Below are positions 44,100 to 52,275 of a stretch of 64,000 nt of DNA, one piece after another (position 1 is the stretch's first letter; each line of letters starts with the position of its first letter). Source of the stretch: DASPHG01 sp963748315 (lineage in GTDB: Bacteria > Actinomycetota > Thermoleophilia > Solirubrobacterales > Thermoleophilaceae); assembly GCA_963748315.1 (NCBI GenBank), contig CAVVIK010000006.1, positions 682,001 to 746,000 of the forward strand, in the 5' to 3' direction. The notes under the pieces were generated by a model. It was not told where the DNA came from. It searched no databases and saw nothing but the letters and a program-made list of their open reading frames with translations. The position numbers were made by a program, and so were the translations under genes.

Positions 44100-44663
44100 G
44101 TGAGGGAGATCCTGCGCGCGGCCGGAACTGCGGCGTTCGTCGTCGGCCTGCTGATCCTGATGTTGAACCCGCCGTCGCTGTCGGGCGCGGAGGACCTCAT
44201 GTCGGTGATCGCTGGTGCGATCGCGCTGATGGTCGCGACGGCGGCCGTGACGGTCTGGCTGACCGAGCGCGACTCGATGTCCGAGCCCGAGTTCGAGCGC
44301 CTCGTCGAGCGCAGCGAGGTGCTCGCGCAGCAGCCGCAGGCAGCGCTCGAGCAGAACGAGTTCGAGAGCCTCGTCGCGGATGCGATCGACGAGCTGCCGG
44401 ATGAGTTCCGGGCCGCGCTCGAGAAGGTCCCGGTGGTCGTATCGCGGCTCGGCGCCGAACATCACGCGTACGGGCACTACTACGGCGACACGATCGCGCG
44501 CGACAACTATGAGGAGCGGATCGTGATCTACCAGGACACGCTCGAGCGCGACTTCGGCCACGACCCCGAGCTGCTCCGCGCGCAGGTCACGCGCACCCTC
44601 CGCCACGAGGTCGCGCACCATCTCGGGTGGGGTGAAAAAGGGGTCCGTGGGCTGGGGCTCTAG
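44100..44663 (+). CDS. Minimal zincin metallopeptidase with N-terminal membrane anchor
   Basis: A 187-residue protein. The second half is a Zincin_1/PF06262 type domain: FESLVADAIDELPDEFRAALEKVPVVVSRL, ERDFGHDPELLRAQV and the zinc motif HEVAHHLGWGE (HExxHxxGxxE/D). Zincin_1 proteins are usually 110-140 residues; here two extra TM helices (about 5-25 and 35-58) tie it to the membrane. GTG 44100 is the first reasonable start. Substrate unknown. It is divergent from the DUF72 gene by 23 bp. Confidence 0.85.
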   Translation: MREILRAAGTAAFVVGLLILMLNPPSLSGAEDLMSVIAGAIALMVATAAVTVWLTERDSMSEPEFERLVERSEVLAQQPQAALEQNEFESLVADAIDELPDEFRAALEKVPVVVSRLGAEHHAYGHYYGDTIARDNYEERIVIYQDTLERDFGHDPELLRAQVTRTLRHEVAHHLGWGEKGVRGLGL

Positions 44664-44682
44664 CTAGGCTCTCGGCAGCACT

Positions 44683-44772
44683 GGAGAGGTGTCCGAGTGG
44701 CTTAAGGAGCGCGACTGGAAATCGCGTGGGCGGGGTTAACCTGCCTCGAGGGTTCGAATCCCTCCCTCTCCG
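44683..44772 (+). tRNA. trnS: tRNA-Ser(GGA)
   Basis: Acceptor arms GGAGAGG and CCTCTCC pair in full with discriminator G. The anticodon stem CGCGA/TCGCG encloses CTGGAAA, anticodon GGA. A long class II variable arm and the T arm GGGTTCGAATCCC follow. CCA is not encoded. Confidence 0.95.
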
Positions 44773-44818
44773 CTCTTTGGACCGATGAGTTTTCGCGACA
44801 CGGCCCGTCTTACAGTCG

Positions 44819-45070
44819 GTGACCCTCGAGATGCGCACGGTCCGCATGGACCCTGGCGACTCCCTGCCTTACGACGAGGCCGACTGGCGTGATGCGCTGG
44901 TAACGGTCGAGAGCGGCGAGCTCGAGCTGGTCATGGCGTGCGGAAGGTCGTGCTTCTTCCAGTCCGGCGACCTCCTTTGGTTGCAGGGACTTCCGCTCGC
45001 GCACCTTCGCAACCGCGGCGACCAGCCGACCGTGCTGGTCGCGGCTTCAAGAAACCGGGAGCTACGATGA
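44819..45070 (+). CDS. Small cupin-like protein
   Basis: An 83-residue single beta barrel of cupin type: SLPYDEADWRDALVTVESGELELVMACGRSCFFQSGDLLWLQGL with the cupin-like Gly turns. The usual metal-binding His cluster is absent, so it may be a non-metal or regulatory cupin. GTG 44819 is used; ATG 44831 and 44846 are alternatives. Its stop overlaps the sigma factor start (ATGA), so the two genes are coupled. A role as a regulator of the sigma factor is an idea from context. Confidence 0.7.
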   Translation: MTLEMRTVRMDPGDSLPYDEADWRDALVTVESGELELVMACGRSCFFQSGDLLWLQGLPLAHLRNRGDQPTVLVAASRNRELR

Positions 45071-46059
45071 TCGAAGCCATGGCAGTCCGCGAAGCACCCC
45101 AGGCCCAGGCGCTCGAGGAGTACCGAACCGAGCTCACCGGCTACTGCTACCGGATGCTCGGCTCGGCGTTCGAGGCCGAGGACGCCGTGCAGGAGACGAT
45201 GCTGCGCGCGTGGCGCGCGCTCGACAAGTTCGAGGGCCGATCGCAGCTGCGGTCGTGGCTCTACAGCATCGCCACCAACGTCTGCCTTGATGTGCTCGGC
45301 GGCAAGGAGCGAAAGGTCCGGCCGATCCAGCTCGGCGAGCCCGGTGCGCCGGTGATCGAGTCGCTCGCCGCGTCGCGGCCGCAGGGCGAGTGGGTGCTCC
45401 CGATGCCGGATGGCCGCGTCGTCGACGACGGTGGCGATCCGGCGGAGGTCGCCGCCGCGAAGGAGACGCTCAAGCTCGCGTTCATCGCCGCGCTCCAGTT
45501 CCTGCCCCCGAAGCAGCGTGCGGTACTGATCCTGCGCGACGTACTGCGCTGGAAGGCGAGCGAGGTCGCGGAGCTGCTCGACACGAGCGAGGCATCGGTG
45601 AACAGCGCGCTGCAGCGCGCGCGGGCCACGCTCGAGGAGCGCGACGCCACGACGGACGATCAGCCGTTCGATCCGATGGACGACGAGCATCAGGATCTGC
45701 TCAAGCGCTACATGGACGCCTTCGAGCGCTACGACATGGACGCGCTCACCGCCCTGCTTCACGAGGACGCGACGCTGTCGATGCCGCCGTACGAGCTGTG
45801 GCTTACCGGTCACGACGACATCGTCAGCTGGATGATGGGCCCCGGCCATGCGTGCGACGGCTCGCGCTTGGTGCCGGTCGCGGCCAACGGCTCGATCGCG
45901 TTTGGCCAGTATCGCGCGAGCGGTCCCAACGGCGAGCACGAGCCGTGGGGGCTCGTGGTCATCGAGACCAAGGACGGTCAGGTCAGCGGCATCAACACGT
46001 TCCTCGACACCGCGAGCCTGTTCCCGCTGTTCGGCCTGCCGCCGGCGCTCGGCGCCTAG
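45067..46059 (+). CDS. ECF RNA polymerase sigma factor, SigG-like with SnoaL-type C-terminal domain
   Basis: A 330-residue sigma-70 factor. Region 2 is YCYRMLGSAFEAEDAVQETMLRAWR with RSQLRSWLYSIATNVCLD, and region 4 is FLPPKQRAVLILRDVLRWKASEVAELLDTSEASVNSALQRARA. A C-terminal SnoaL-like domain (about 210-330, LLKRYMDAFERYDMDALTALLHEDATLSMPP) is the mark of the SigG/SigJ groups, where it tunes activity in place of an anti-sigma factor. No anti-sigma gene is near. It is coupled to the upstream cupin. Confidence 0.93.
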   Translation: MIEAMAVREAPQAQALEEYRTELTGYCYRMLGSAFEAEDAVQETMLRAWRALDKFEGRSQLRSWLYSIATNVCLDVLGGKERKVRPIQLGEPGAPVIESLAASRPQGEWVLPMPDGRVVDDGGDPAEVAAAKETLKLAFIAALQFLPPKQRAVLILRDVLRWKASEVAELLDTSEASVNSALQRARATLEERDATTDDQPFDPMDDEHQDLLKRYMDAFERYDMDALTALLHEDATLSMPPYELWLTGHDDIVSWMMGPGHACDGSRLVPVAANGSIAFGQYRASGPNGEHEPWGLVVIETKDGQVSGINTFLDTASLFPLFGLPPALGA

Positions 46060-46307
46060 GCGTCTTCGCCGTTTTCCGGCGTGACCATCACGACGTGCCG
46101 GCGCGCGACCATGAGAAACGGGACGCTGCGCGCCTCGCCACCCGACAACGGGGTCAAGGTTGCGTCCTGGAATGCGAAGAAGTCGCGGTCGCGCTGGTTG
46201 ACGTAATCGGAGAGCCGGCTGCGGTATCCCTCTCGGGGCAGCGTGAGGTTGCCCTCGATGCGATACCGATCCGTCTCGACGACGACTTTCTCTAGTCGAT
46301 GGTCCAC
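46056..46307 (-). CDS. Small conserved protein of unknown function (DUF6812-like)
   Basis: An 83-residue soluble protein: VETDRYRIEGNLTLPREGYRSRLSDYVNQRDRDFFAFQDATLTPL, then VPFLMVARRHVVMVTP. Similar short proteins with an RIEG-x-L start and a YVN motif occur in actinobacteria, without known function. No signal peptide or membrane segment. It ends in a 4-bp convergent overlap with the sigma factor gene. Confidence 0.7.
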   Translation of the reverse strand: MDHRLEKVVVETDRYRIEGNLTLPREGYRSRLSDYVNQRDRDFFAFQDATLTPLSGGEARSVPFLMVARRHVVMVTPENGEDA

Positions 46308-46319
46308 GGTGCGCGGATG

Positions 46320-47045
46320 CTAACCAGGCAGCCACTCGGATGGCAGCTCAGCGGGCGACTGCGGATACTCGGGGAGCACAGAGCGTGCAATGTCGCCGCA
46401 TGGCCGTCCCGCGAGGAGGGGCTCCATCTGGGCGAAGATGCAGAGCGCGCGGATCGAGGTGCCGATCTGGAAGGTCGCTGCGTTGGGCTGCTCGAGCGAG
46501 AGCGTTCCGTTCGCGACGAGCTCGTCGACGCGGTCGAGCTTGCCCGGTAGCTCGGCGAGGTCCTGACGAATGCGCTCGTCCGTCGCGCCGACCGCGCTGG
46601 CGAAGCGCTTGACGAGCTGCACGTTGATGCGCGCCTGCACGCTGGGCGCGGGCAGTCCCTCGAACCGGGCGGTCCACTCGCGCGCCTCGCGCTGCTGCGT
46701 GAGCGCCCAGCGGAACATGCGCCGGGGCAGGGGCTGCAGCTCCGCCTCGCCCCAGCGCTCCGCCTCCTCCACGCGCGCACGCGCGGCTGCATCGGCGGGG
46801 TAGAGGCCCGGCTCCGGCTTGAGCCGGTTGAGCTCGCGCGCGATCACGAGCGACTTCTCGACGCGCCGGCCGTCGATCTTCAGCACCGGCACCGTGTTGC
46901 CGCGGAACCCGGCGAGACGCACGAGCACGGGATGGAGGCCGGCCGGGAACATCGTGATGCGGTGCTCGATCCCTTTGTGCTCCAGCATCAAGCGAGCGGC
47001 GTGGCTGGGATGCGACAGCTTGATCGCGTAGAGGTGCGCCTCCAC
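46320..47045 (-). CDS. Glutathione S-transferase-like protein
   Basis: A 241-residue protein with an N-terminal thioredoxin fold (LYAIKLSHPSHAARLMLEHKGIEHRI, then NTVPVLKIDGRRVEKSLVIARELN) and an all-helical C-terminal domain. The cis-Pro in NTVPVL and the Glu-Ser in RVEKSLVI are GST features. The first catalytic position reads Ser-His rather than Ser/Cys/Tyr in a clear form, so the activity is uncertain; actinobacteria often use other thiols. It lies 10 bp before the SGNH gene on the same strand. Confidence 0.8.
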   Translation of the reverse strand: MEAHLYAIKLSHPSHAARLMLEHKGIEHRITMFPAGLHPVLVRLAGFRGNTVPVLKIDGRRVEKSLVIARELNRLKPEPGLYPADAAARARVEEAERWGEAELQPLPRRMFRWALTQQREAREWTARFEGLPAPSVQARINVQLVKRFASAVGATDERIRQDLAELPGKLDRVDELVANGTLSLEQPNAATFQIGTSIRALCIFAQMEPLLAGRPCGDIARSVLPEYPQSPAELPSEWLPG

Positions 47046-47055
47046 GCCGAGGACG

Positions 47056-47823
47056 CTACAGGTCCGGGTTCTTCAGCCGGCCCGGATCTCCGAGCACGCC
47101 GGCGAGCAGGCGGATGCCCGGCGAGAAGACAGCGACGACGGTGTTGCCGAGCGTGTGCCACATCGATGCAAGAAAGGGGTCCGTCCCCGCTTCTTGCGGG
47201 CGCGGGCGCTGACGTCGTGGCTTTCGCTGCGGCGGCGGCTCGGCCTGCGGCACCGGCGCGAACTCGACCGCCTCGCCGATCATCTGCGCGAAGCCCTGAG
47301 CGCCGGCGGTCGTCAGGTGAAGCTTGTCGGGCGCGAACCAGTCGCTATGCCCGCCGCTGTACGCGAACCAGTCGATGATCGTGACCTGGTCCGCGTGGGC
47401 CTCCGCGAACGCGCGCAGCAGGCGGCCGTCCGGGTCAACACCGCCGCCGACGTCCTTGCCGACAACCAGCATCAGCCGCGCGAACGGGCCGACCAACTCG
47501 AGCGCCTGGTCCAGCTCTGCCCCGCTCACCGTCCCGTTGGTGCCCAGCGCCATCACTACGAGGTCCGGGAGCGTCGCGCGCGCGGCCATCACCTGGAGGC
47601 CCTGCGCGAACGTGCGGCAGGCGACCGCGTCGACAGCAAAGCCCTGCTCGCCGAGAAAGTCCCCGGCGGGGACGGTCACCGAGTCTCCGACGACGAACGG
47701 CGCCAGCCGGTCCGACTGACGGATCTTCGAGAAGACCTCCTCGCACTCGAGCGCGTGAGCGGGCGCCGCTCCCAGCAGCAGTGCCGCGACGGCGACGCCA
47801 GTCGCGGTTACGCGCCGCCTCAC
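47056..47823 (-). CDS. Secreted SGNH-fold protein
   Basis: A 255-residue exported protein with a signal peptide (about 1-24). Block I is VVGDSVTVPAG with Ser48, block III is ALGTNGTVS, and block V is PDKLHLTTAGAQG. The C-terminal third is Pro/Arg-rich (PPPQRKPRRQRPRPQ) and ends with a hydrophobic helix. This layout resembles the SGNH half of OafA/Atf-type acyltransferases but without the membrane transferase half. ATG overlaps the methyltransferase stop (ATGA). Confidence 0.8.
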   Translation of the reverse strand: MRRRVTATGVAVAALLLGAAPAHALECEEVFSKIRQSDRLAPFVVGDSVTVPAGDFLGEQGFAVDAVACRTFAQGLQVMAARATLPDLVVMALGTNGTVSGAELDQALELVGPFARLMLVVGKDVGGGVDPDGRLLRAFAEAHADQVTIIDWFAYSGGHSDWFAPDKLHLTTAGAQGFAQMIGEAVEFAPVPQAEPPPQRKPRRQRPRPQEAGTDPFLASMWHTLGNTVVAVFSPGIRLLAGVLGDPGRLKNPDL

Positions 47824-48479
47824 GGGCGGCGGGCGCTGTACAGCGAGACGACGCCGAGCGGTGCCGCGACGCGAGCGCGTTCGCGGGCGTCCACGAGGCC
47901 GCCGGCCTCGAACAGCTCGGGCAGCCGGCCCGCCAGGTTGTCGCGGGTCGGCTCGTCACCGTCGAACTTGCGGATTCCCACGGCGGCCACCTTGGCCGGT
48001 AGCGAGCGTGGCTCGCCCCAGTCCGCCACATGAAGCTCGCCGCCCGGCCTGAGGACGCGGGCGACCTGCGCGATCGTGCGCTCCTTGTCGCGCAGGACGA
48101 GGTGGTGGAAGAAGAGCGTCGAGAGCACACGGTCGAAGCTCGCGTCCGCGTACGGGAGGTCGTACGAGAGGCCCTCGTCGAATTGGATGTCGAGGCCGGC
48201 GCGCTCCGCTTTGCGCACGGCCTGGCTGATGATCGCGGGGTCGCCGTCGAGGCCGCGGATGCGCAGCGCGGGCTCGCGCTGCTTCGCCCAGACCGCCAGC
48301 GTGCCGCTACCCGAGCCCAGGTCGAGCACGTCGAGGCCGCCGGTGAGCCCCGCCTGGTCGAGCAGCCTCCGCTTGAACGCCCGCTCGCGCGTCGTCCCCT
48401 TGACGAAGACGTCGAAGACCGGTGTGAGGAAGTCGAACCGAACGGCGGGCAGGTAGTCGGCGGGGCGCGCCGTTGCCAT
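47820..48479 (-). CDS. Class I SAM-dependent methyltransferase
   Basis: A 219-residue methyltransferase with motif I VLDLGSGSGTLAVWAK, an acidic motif II GLDGDPAI, and motif IV-like ELHVADWGEP. The segment LRPGGELHVADWG is typical of UbiE-type enzymes. The substrate is unknown. Its 3' end is coupled to the SGNH protein gene. Divergent from the LPVTG gene. Confidence 0.9.
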   Translation of the reverse strand: MATARPADYLPAVRFDFLTPVFDVFVKGTTRERAFKRRLLDQAGLTGGLDVLDLGSGSGTLAVWAKQREPALRIRGLDGDPAIISQAVRKAERAGLDIQFDEGLSYDLPYADASFDRVLSTLFFHHLVLRDKERTIAQVARVLRPGGELHVADWGEPRSLPAKVAAVGIRKFDGDEPTRDNLAGRLPELFEAGGLVDARERARVAAPLGVVSLYSARRP

Positions 48480-48556
48480 GCGGCGAGGCTACCTCACGCA
48501 AGGGGTCGGCCTCTCAACTGGTGCAGGTAGACGCGTTATGTGGCAGAGTGCCGCCG

Positions 48557-48814
48557 ATGAGAATGCGTATCGCGATCGGGTTTGTGGTGGTCATCGTGCT
48601 GATGTCCATTGCTCCGGTCACCGCAGGGGCACAGATCTCTGATTCAGACAATGCAGCCGCGGTCCAGTACCCGGATATCCAGACGCGGGAGGAAGCTCCC
48701 GAGGAGAGCAGTCTTCCGGTTACAGGGTTTGTGGCGATTCCGCTCCTCCTGACGGGTGCGGTCCTGCTGGTCACGGGCGGCGTGATGCACGTCCGCACCC
48801 GCCAGCGCGACTAG
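48557..48814 (+). CDS. Small LPXTG cell-wall-anchored surface protein
   Basis: An 85-residue precursor with a signal peptide (about 1-25, IAIGFVVVIVLMSIAPVTAGA), a short acidic mature part (SDSDNAAAVQYPDIQTREEAPEES) and a complete sorting signal: LPVTG, a hydrophobic helix (FVAIPLLLTGAVLLVTGGVMHV) and a basic tail RTRQRD. Sortase should attach it to peptidoglycan. The mature part would be only about 30 residues, so it may be a tiny surface peptide or a tether. No sortase gene is in the window. Confidence 0.8.
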   Translation: MRMRIAIGFVVVIVLMSIAPVTAGAQISDSDNAAAVQYPDIQTREEAPEESSLPVTGFVAIPLLLTGAVLLVTGGVMHVRTRQRD

Positions 48815-48833
48815 GCGGGTAGAGCAGCTTTTC

Positions 48834-49559
48834 CTAACCGCTGCGCCGGAATCCGGCGCGGCGCCAGATGCGCTGCCGCATCGCCTCCTTCACGCGCGCG
48901 ATGTAGTCGCTCGTGCCGTAGCGCCAACGTCCGCTGTACCAGGCCCCGATGGAGCCCCATAGGTCGCCGGTCGTGTAGCGCTCGCCGCGCGCCAGGGTGT
49001 TGAACCAGCGGAAGCGCCCGTCGTAGGCAGCTCGCAGCCAGGCGGCGTAGTAGTCGACGTTGAAGGCGGTCGAGCGGCGGGTGGCTGGGAAGCAGCAGTG
49101 CGGACCGCGCTTCACCTGCATGATCCCGTATGAGTCACCGCCGTCACCGACGACGCTCATGTCCCAGCGGGATTCGACCACGGCGACCGCGCGCAGGACG
49201 TCAGGAGAGAAGCCCCACTTGCGGGCGCCCCACTGGATGATCTCGTCGGTCCTGCCTGTGTAGTCGCCGCTGACGCGCCGCTTGTACGCGCGCGGGAGGC
49301 CGCTCGAATGACGGAAGCGCCGCAGCGTGCGGTCGCTCGGGCGCCGGTGGTTCTCGTCGCGGTTCTGGGGGCGAGGCTCCCAGCGCGAGCCATTCACCAG
49401 CGCCGCGGCGGCGGCGTCGCTCAACGCGACAGGCTGCGAGCGCGCGGCGCGCGTCTTCGTCGCGACGGCCGGCGCGGTGCTCGCCAACGCGGCGCCCGCA
49501 ACGGCGGCGGCGCACAGCAGCGTGCGGATGTGTCGGCTCGAAACTCGAGTCGGCGGCAT
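48834..49559 (-). CDS. Secreted lytic-transglycosylase-like protein
   Basis: A 241-residue protein with a signal peptide (about 9-33). The C-terminal SLT domain has the catalytic Glu129 in AVAVVESRWD, followed by SYGIMQVKRG, ending with WYSGRWRYGTSDYIARVKEAM. It should cleave peptidoglycan between MurNAc and GlcNAc. ATG 49559 fits the signal peptide; a longer reading to 49664 has no support. The leader on the minus strand was checked for a c-di-AMP riboswitch and none could be supported. Confidence 0.88.
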   Translation of the reverse strand: MPPTRVSSRHIRTLLCAAAVAGAALASTAPAVATKTRAARSQPVALSDAAAAALVNGSRWEPRPQNRDENHRRPSDRTLRRFRHSSGLPRAYKRRVSGDYTGRTDEIIQWGARKWGFSPDVLRAVAVVESRWDMSVVGDGGDSYGIMQVKRGPHCCFPATRRSTAFNVDYYAAWLRAAYDGRFRWFNTLARGERYTTGDLWGSIGAWYSGRWRYGTSDYIARVKEAMRQRIWRRAGFRRSG

Positions 49560-49720
49560 GTTCCCCCGGCACCCGGTCCGCCCTACGAACCGTCGGCGCC
49601 ACGTTCCCCCTCGGGAGCGGCGGATTAAAACAGGTTGACCGGGATTACGAAAGTTTTGCGCCAAAACGGCGTTTCTCGTTTACGGGGGGACCACGGGAAC
49701 ACCAACAGGGGGTTTTTGCC

Positions 49721-52272
49721 TTGCAGTCTCGGGACCATAAGCGGCGCCTAGCGCCGGTCGGAATGCTCATATGCGCGGCGCTCGCCGCCACGGCGTGCCT
49801 GCCGGCGACGGCATCGGCGACCGACCTCCTGAACACCAAGCTGAGAGCTGCGAAGGCCAAGAAGCGCGACTGCACCGACGGTGTTTTCGCCGGGCGAAGG
49901 GGAGTGAAGATCCGGCGGGTGACCGCGGCTGACAGCGGGCTCCTTCGCACGCGTCTGGGCGCTCGCAGGGGCGACTGGGACCTGGCCGTGTTCAACGCGC
50001 GGACGAAGCGCCTGATCACCGCGTCGACTGGCTTCCGCTCACGCGAGGTCGCCGAGGGGTTCGTTCTCGACGGCCAGCAGCGTCATCGTTCAGGCATGCC
50101 GCCGCAAGGGGCGCGCACGTCGGGCGGCGATCGGCGTCGAGACGATCGCGCTGGCCCCGTCGAAGCAGAAGATCCGGCTCGTGCGCGTTGCCGTCGGCTC
50201 GCAGGCCGAGGGCACGCGGCTGGCGTCGAGCGGCTTCGACCTGACCGAGCACGGCCGGGCCGGCTACCTCGACGTGCTCGCGCACGGCAGGGCCGATCTC
50301 CGCCGCCTGCGCAAGGAAAACTTCGACTTCGACGTGCTGATCGAGGACGTCGTGTCCGCGGATCGCGCGACGCTGCGGCGCTCCGGCGCAAAGCAGGCGC
50401 CCGGCGACGGCACTCCCTTGGAGGGGGCGCGCGCTCCCGGTGATGCCGAGCGGGCGCGTGACCTACCGGCATCTCTGGGACTACACGTCCGAGATGAAGG
50501 CCCTGGTCGAGGATCCGGCGCTGGACGGCTATGTCCGCCCGATCACGCTCAACCACACGTCGCTCGAGGGGCGTCCGGTCGAGGGCATCGAGATCGCGAA
50601 GGATGTCGACGCCAGCGATGGCCGGCCGGTCTTCCTGCAGATGGGCGCGCACCACGCGCGCGAGTGGCCGTCGGCGGAGCACGCGTTCGAGTTCGGCATC
50701 GACGTGCTGAACAACCGGGACACGACGGCGCTCGAGCTCGGCGGCACCACCTACAACGTGCAGGAGCTGCTCGCGACCACGCGCCTCATCGTGGTCCCGG
50801 TGGTCAACGTCGACGGTTTCAATGTCTCCCGCGAATCGCCGACCGACGCCCAGCAGGGCCTCGTCGCGGCCGACGTCGCGTACAGGCGGAAGAACTGCCG
50901 GATCGAGGATGGCTTGATCCCGCAGCCCGGCGAGTGCGCGGCGGCGGAACCCACCATCGGTGTCGACCCCAACCGCAACTACGGCATGTTCTGGGGTGGT
51001 GCCGGCGCCAGCGGCGCGCTCGACAACGAGACGTACTGGGGCGCGGGCCCGTTCTCGGAGCCCGAGACGCAGAACGTCCGCGAGCTGGTCTCGTCGCGGC
51101 AGGTGGTCGCCCTGATCACCAACCACACCTACTCCGACCTCGTGCTGCGTCCGCCCGGCCTGAAGTCGCAGGGCACCACGGTCGACGAGGACGAGTTCTA
51201 CAAGCCGCTCGGCGACGCCATGGCGAGTCAGAACGGGTACTCGAGCCAGTACGGCTACGAGCTGTACGACACGACCGGCACGACCGAAGACTGGTCCTAC
51301 AACGCCACGGGCGGCCTCGGCTTCACGTTCGAGATCGGCAAGGGCGAAGGGGTGGCGCTTACCGGCGCCGGCTTCCACCCGTTCTACCCGGTCGGCGTAG
51401 TCGCCGAGTACTTCGGCAAGGGACCGTGGACCGGCATGGGCAACCGCAGCGCGTACTTCATCGCGTACGACTGGGCGTCCCAGACGGCCAATCACGCGCT
51501 GATCGAGGGCCGGGCGAAGCCTGGTTCTGAACTGAAGCTGACGAAGTCGTTCGAGATGTTCACCTCGCCGCGCGAGGACAACAACTGGACGCCGATCAGC
51601 TTCACCGACACGATCACGAGCACGATGCAGGCCGGCAGCGACGGGACGTTCAGCTGGCACGTCAACCCGTCCACGCGGCCGATTGCGGAGAAGGGCCTGG
51701 AGGGCCGCGAGGTCAGCGGGCTCCCTCATAGCGCCCCGATGGACTGGCAGACGTCGGGCGTGCCGTTCCCGCCGAACGCCGGCGAGGACATCCCGGGAAC
51801 CTACGAGGAGACCGAGTTCTCGATTCCGGAAACGGAGGACAACGGTGTCGGCATCCTGCGGATCGAGTATCCGCCAGGGCCGGCGCAGTCGGACATGGAC
51901 CTGTTCGTCTACAAGCAGGTCGACGGGAACTGGGAGCAGATCGGCTCGTCGACCAGCGACAACTCCGCGACCGCGCCGTGCTCGCTGGCCGACCGGACCG
52001 GTGACTGCAAGTTCGAGGAGGCGGTCGTCGGCGACGTCGGCAACGGCGACTTCAAGTTCCGCGTCTCGAACTGGGCGTCGGACAGCACCGACTGGGTCGG
52101 GCACATGACGTTCCAGTCACCGGCCGCGTGGGACGGCATCCCTGCCGGCACGGTCGAGAGCTACACGCTGACGTGCACCGATGCGCGAGGGCGCGTGGTC
52201 GGGCGGCGCGCGGTCACCGTCGACCGCGGCCAGACCGTCAACGTCGGGGACGCCTGCAAGAAGAAGAAGTAG
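49721..52272 (+). pseudogene. Secreted M14-family zinc carboxypeptidase, two frameshifts
   Basis: About 850 residues if the frame is restored. Signal peptide near 1-33 (MLICAALAATACLPATASA). The first part reads to about 50075, then shifts to the frame with VRVAVGSQAEGTRLASSGFDL, and shifts again near 50436 into MPSGRVTYRHLWDYTSEMKAL. The M14 domain in the last frame has all key residues: His-x-x-Glu in HHAREWP, NVDGF, DPNRNYG, HTYSD and the general base Glu in FEIGKGEG. A beta-type C-terminal domain follows and the end is KKKK. The intact active site suggests a live gene with two sequence errors. Confidence 0.8.
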
Positions 52273-52275
52273 CGG

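Noticed and set aside
49560..49720. Possible c-di-AMP or c-di-GMP riboswitch in the leader between the transglycosylase and M14 genes
   Set aside because: GGGGGAAC blocks occur, but the further conserved blocks of ydaO-type or GEMM-type switches are not in the right order on either strand. I cannot support it by eye; an Infernal scan would decide.
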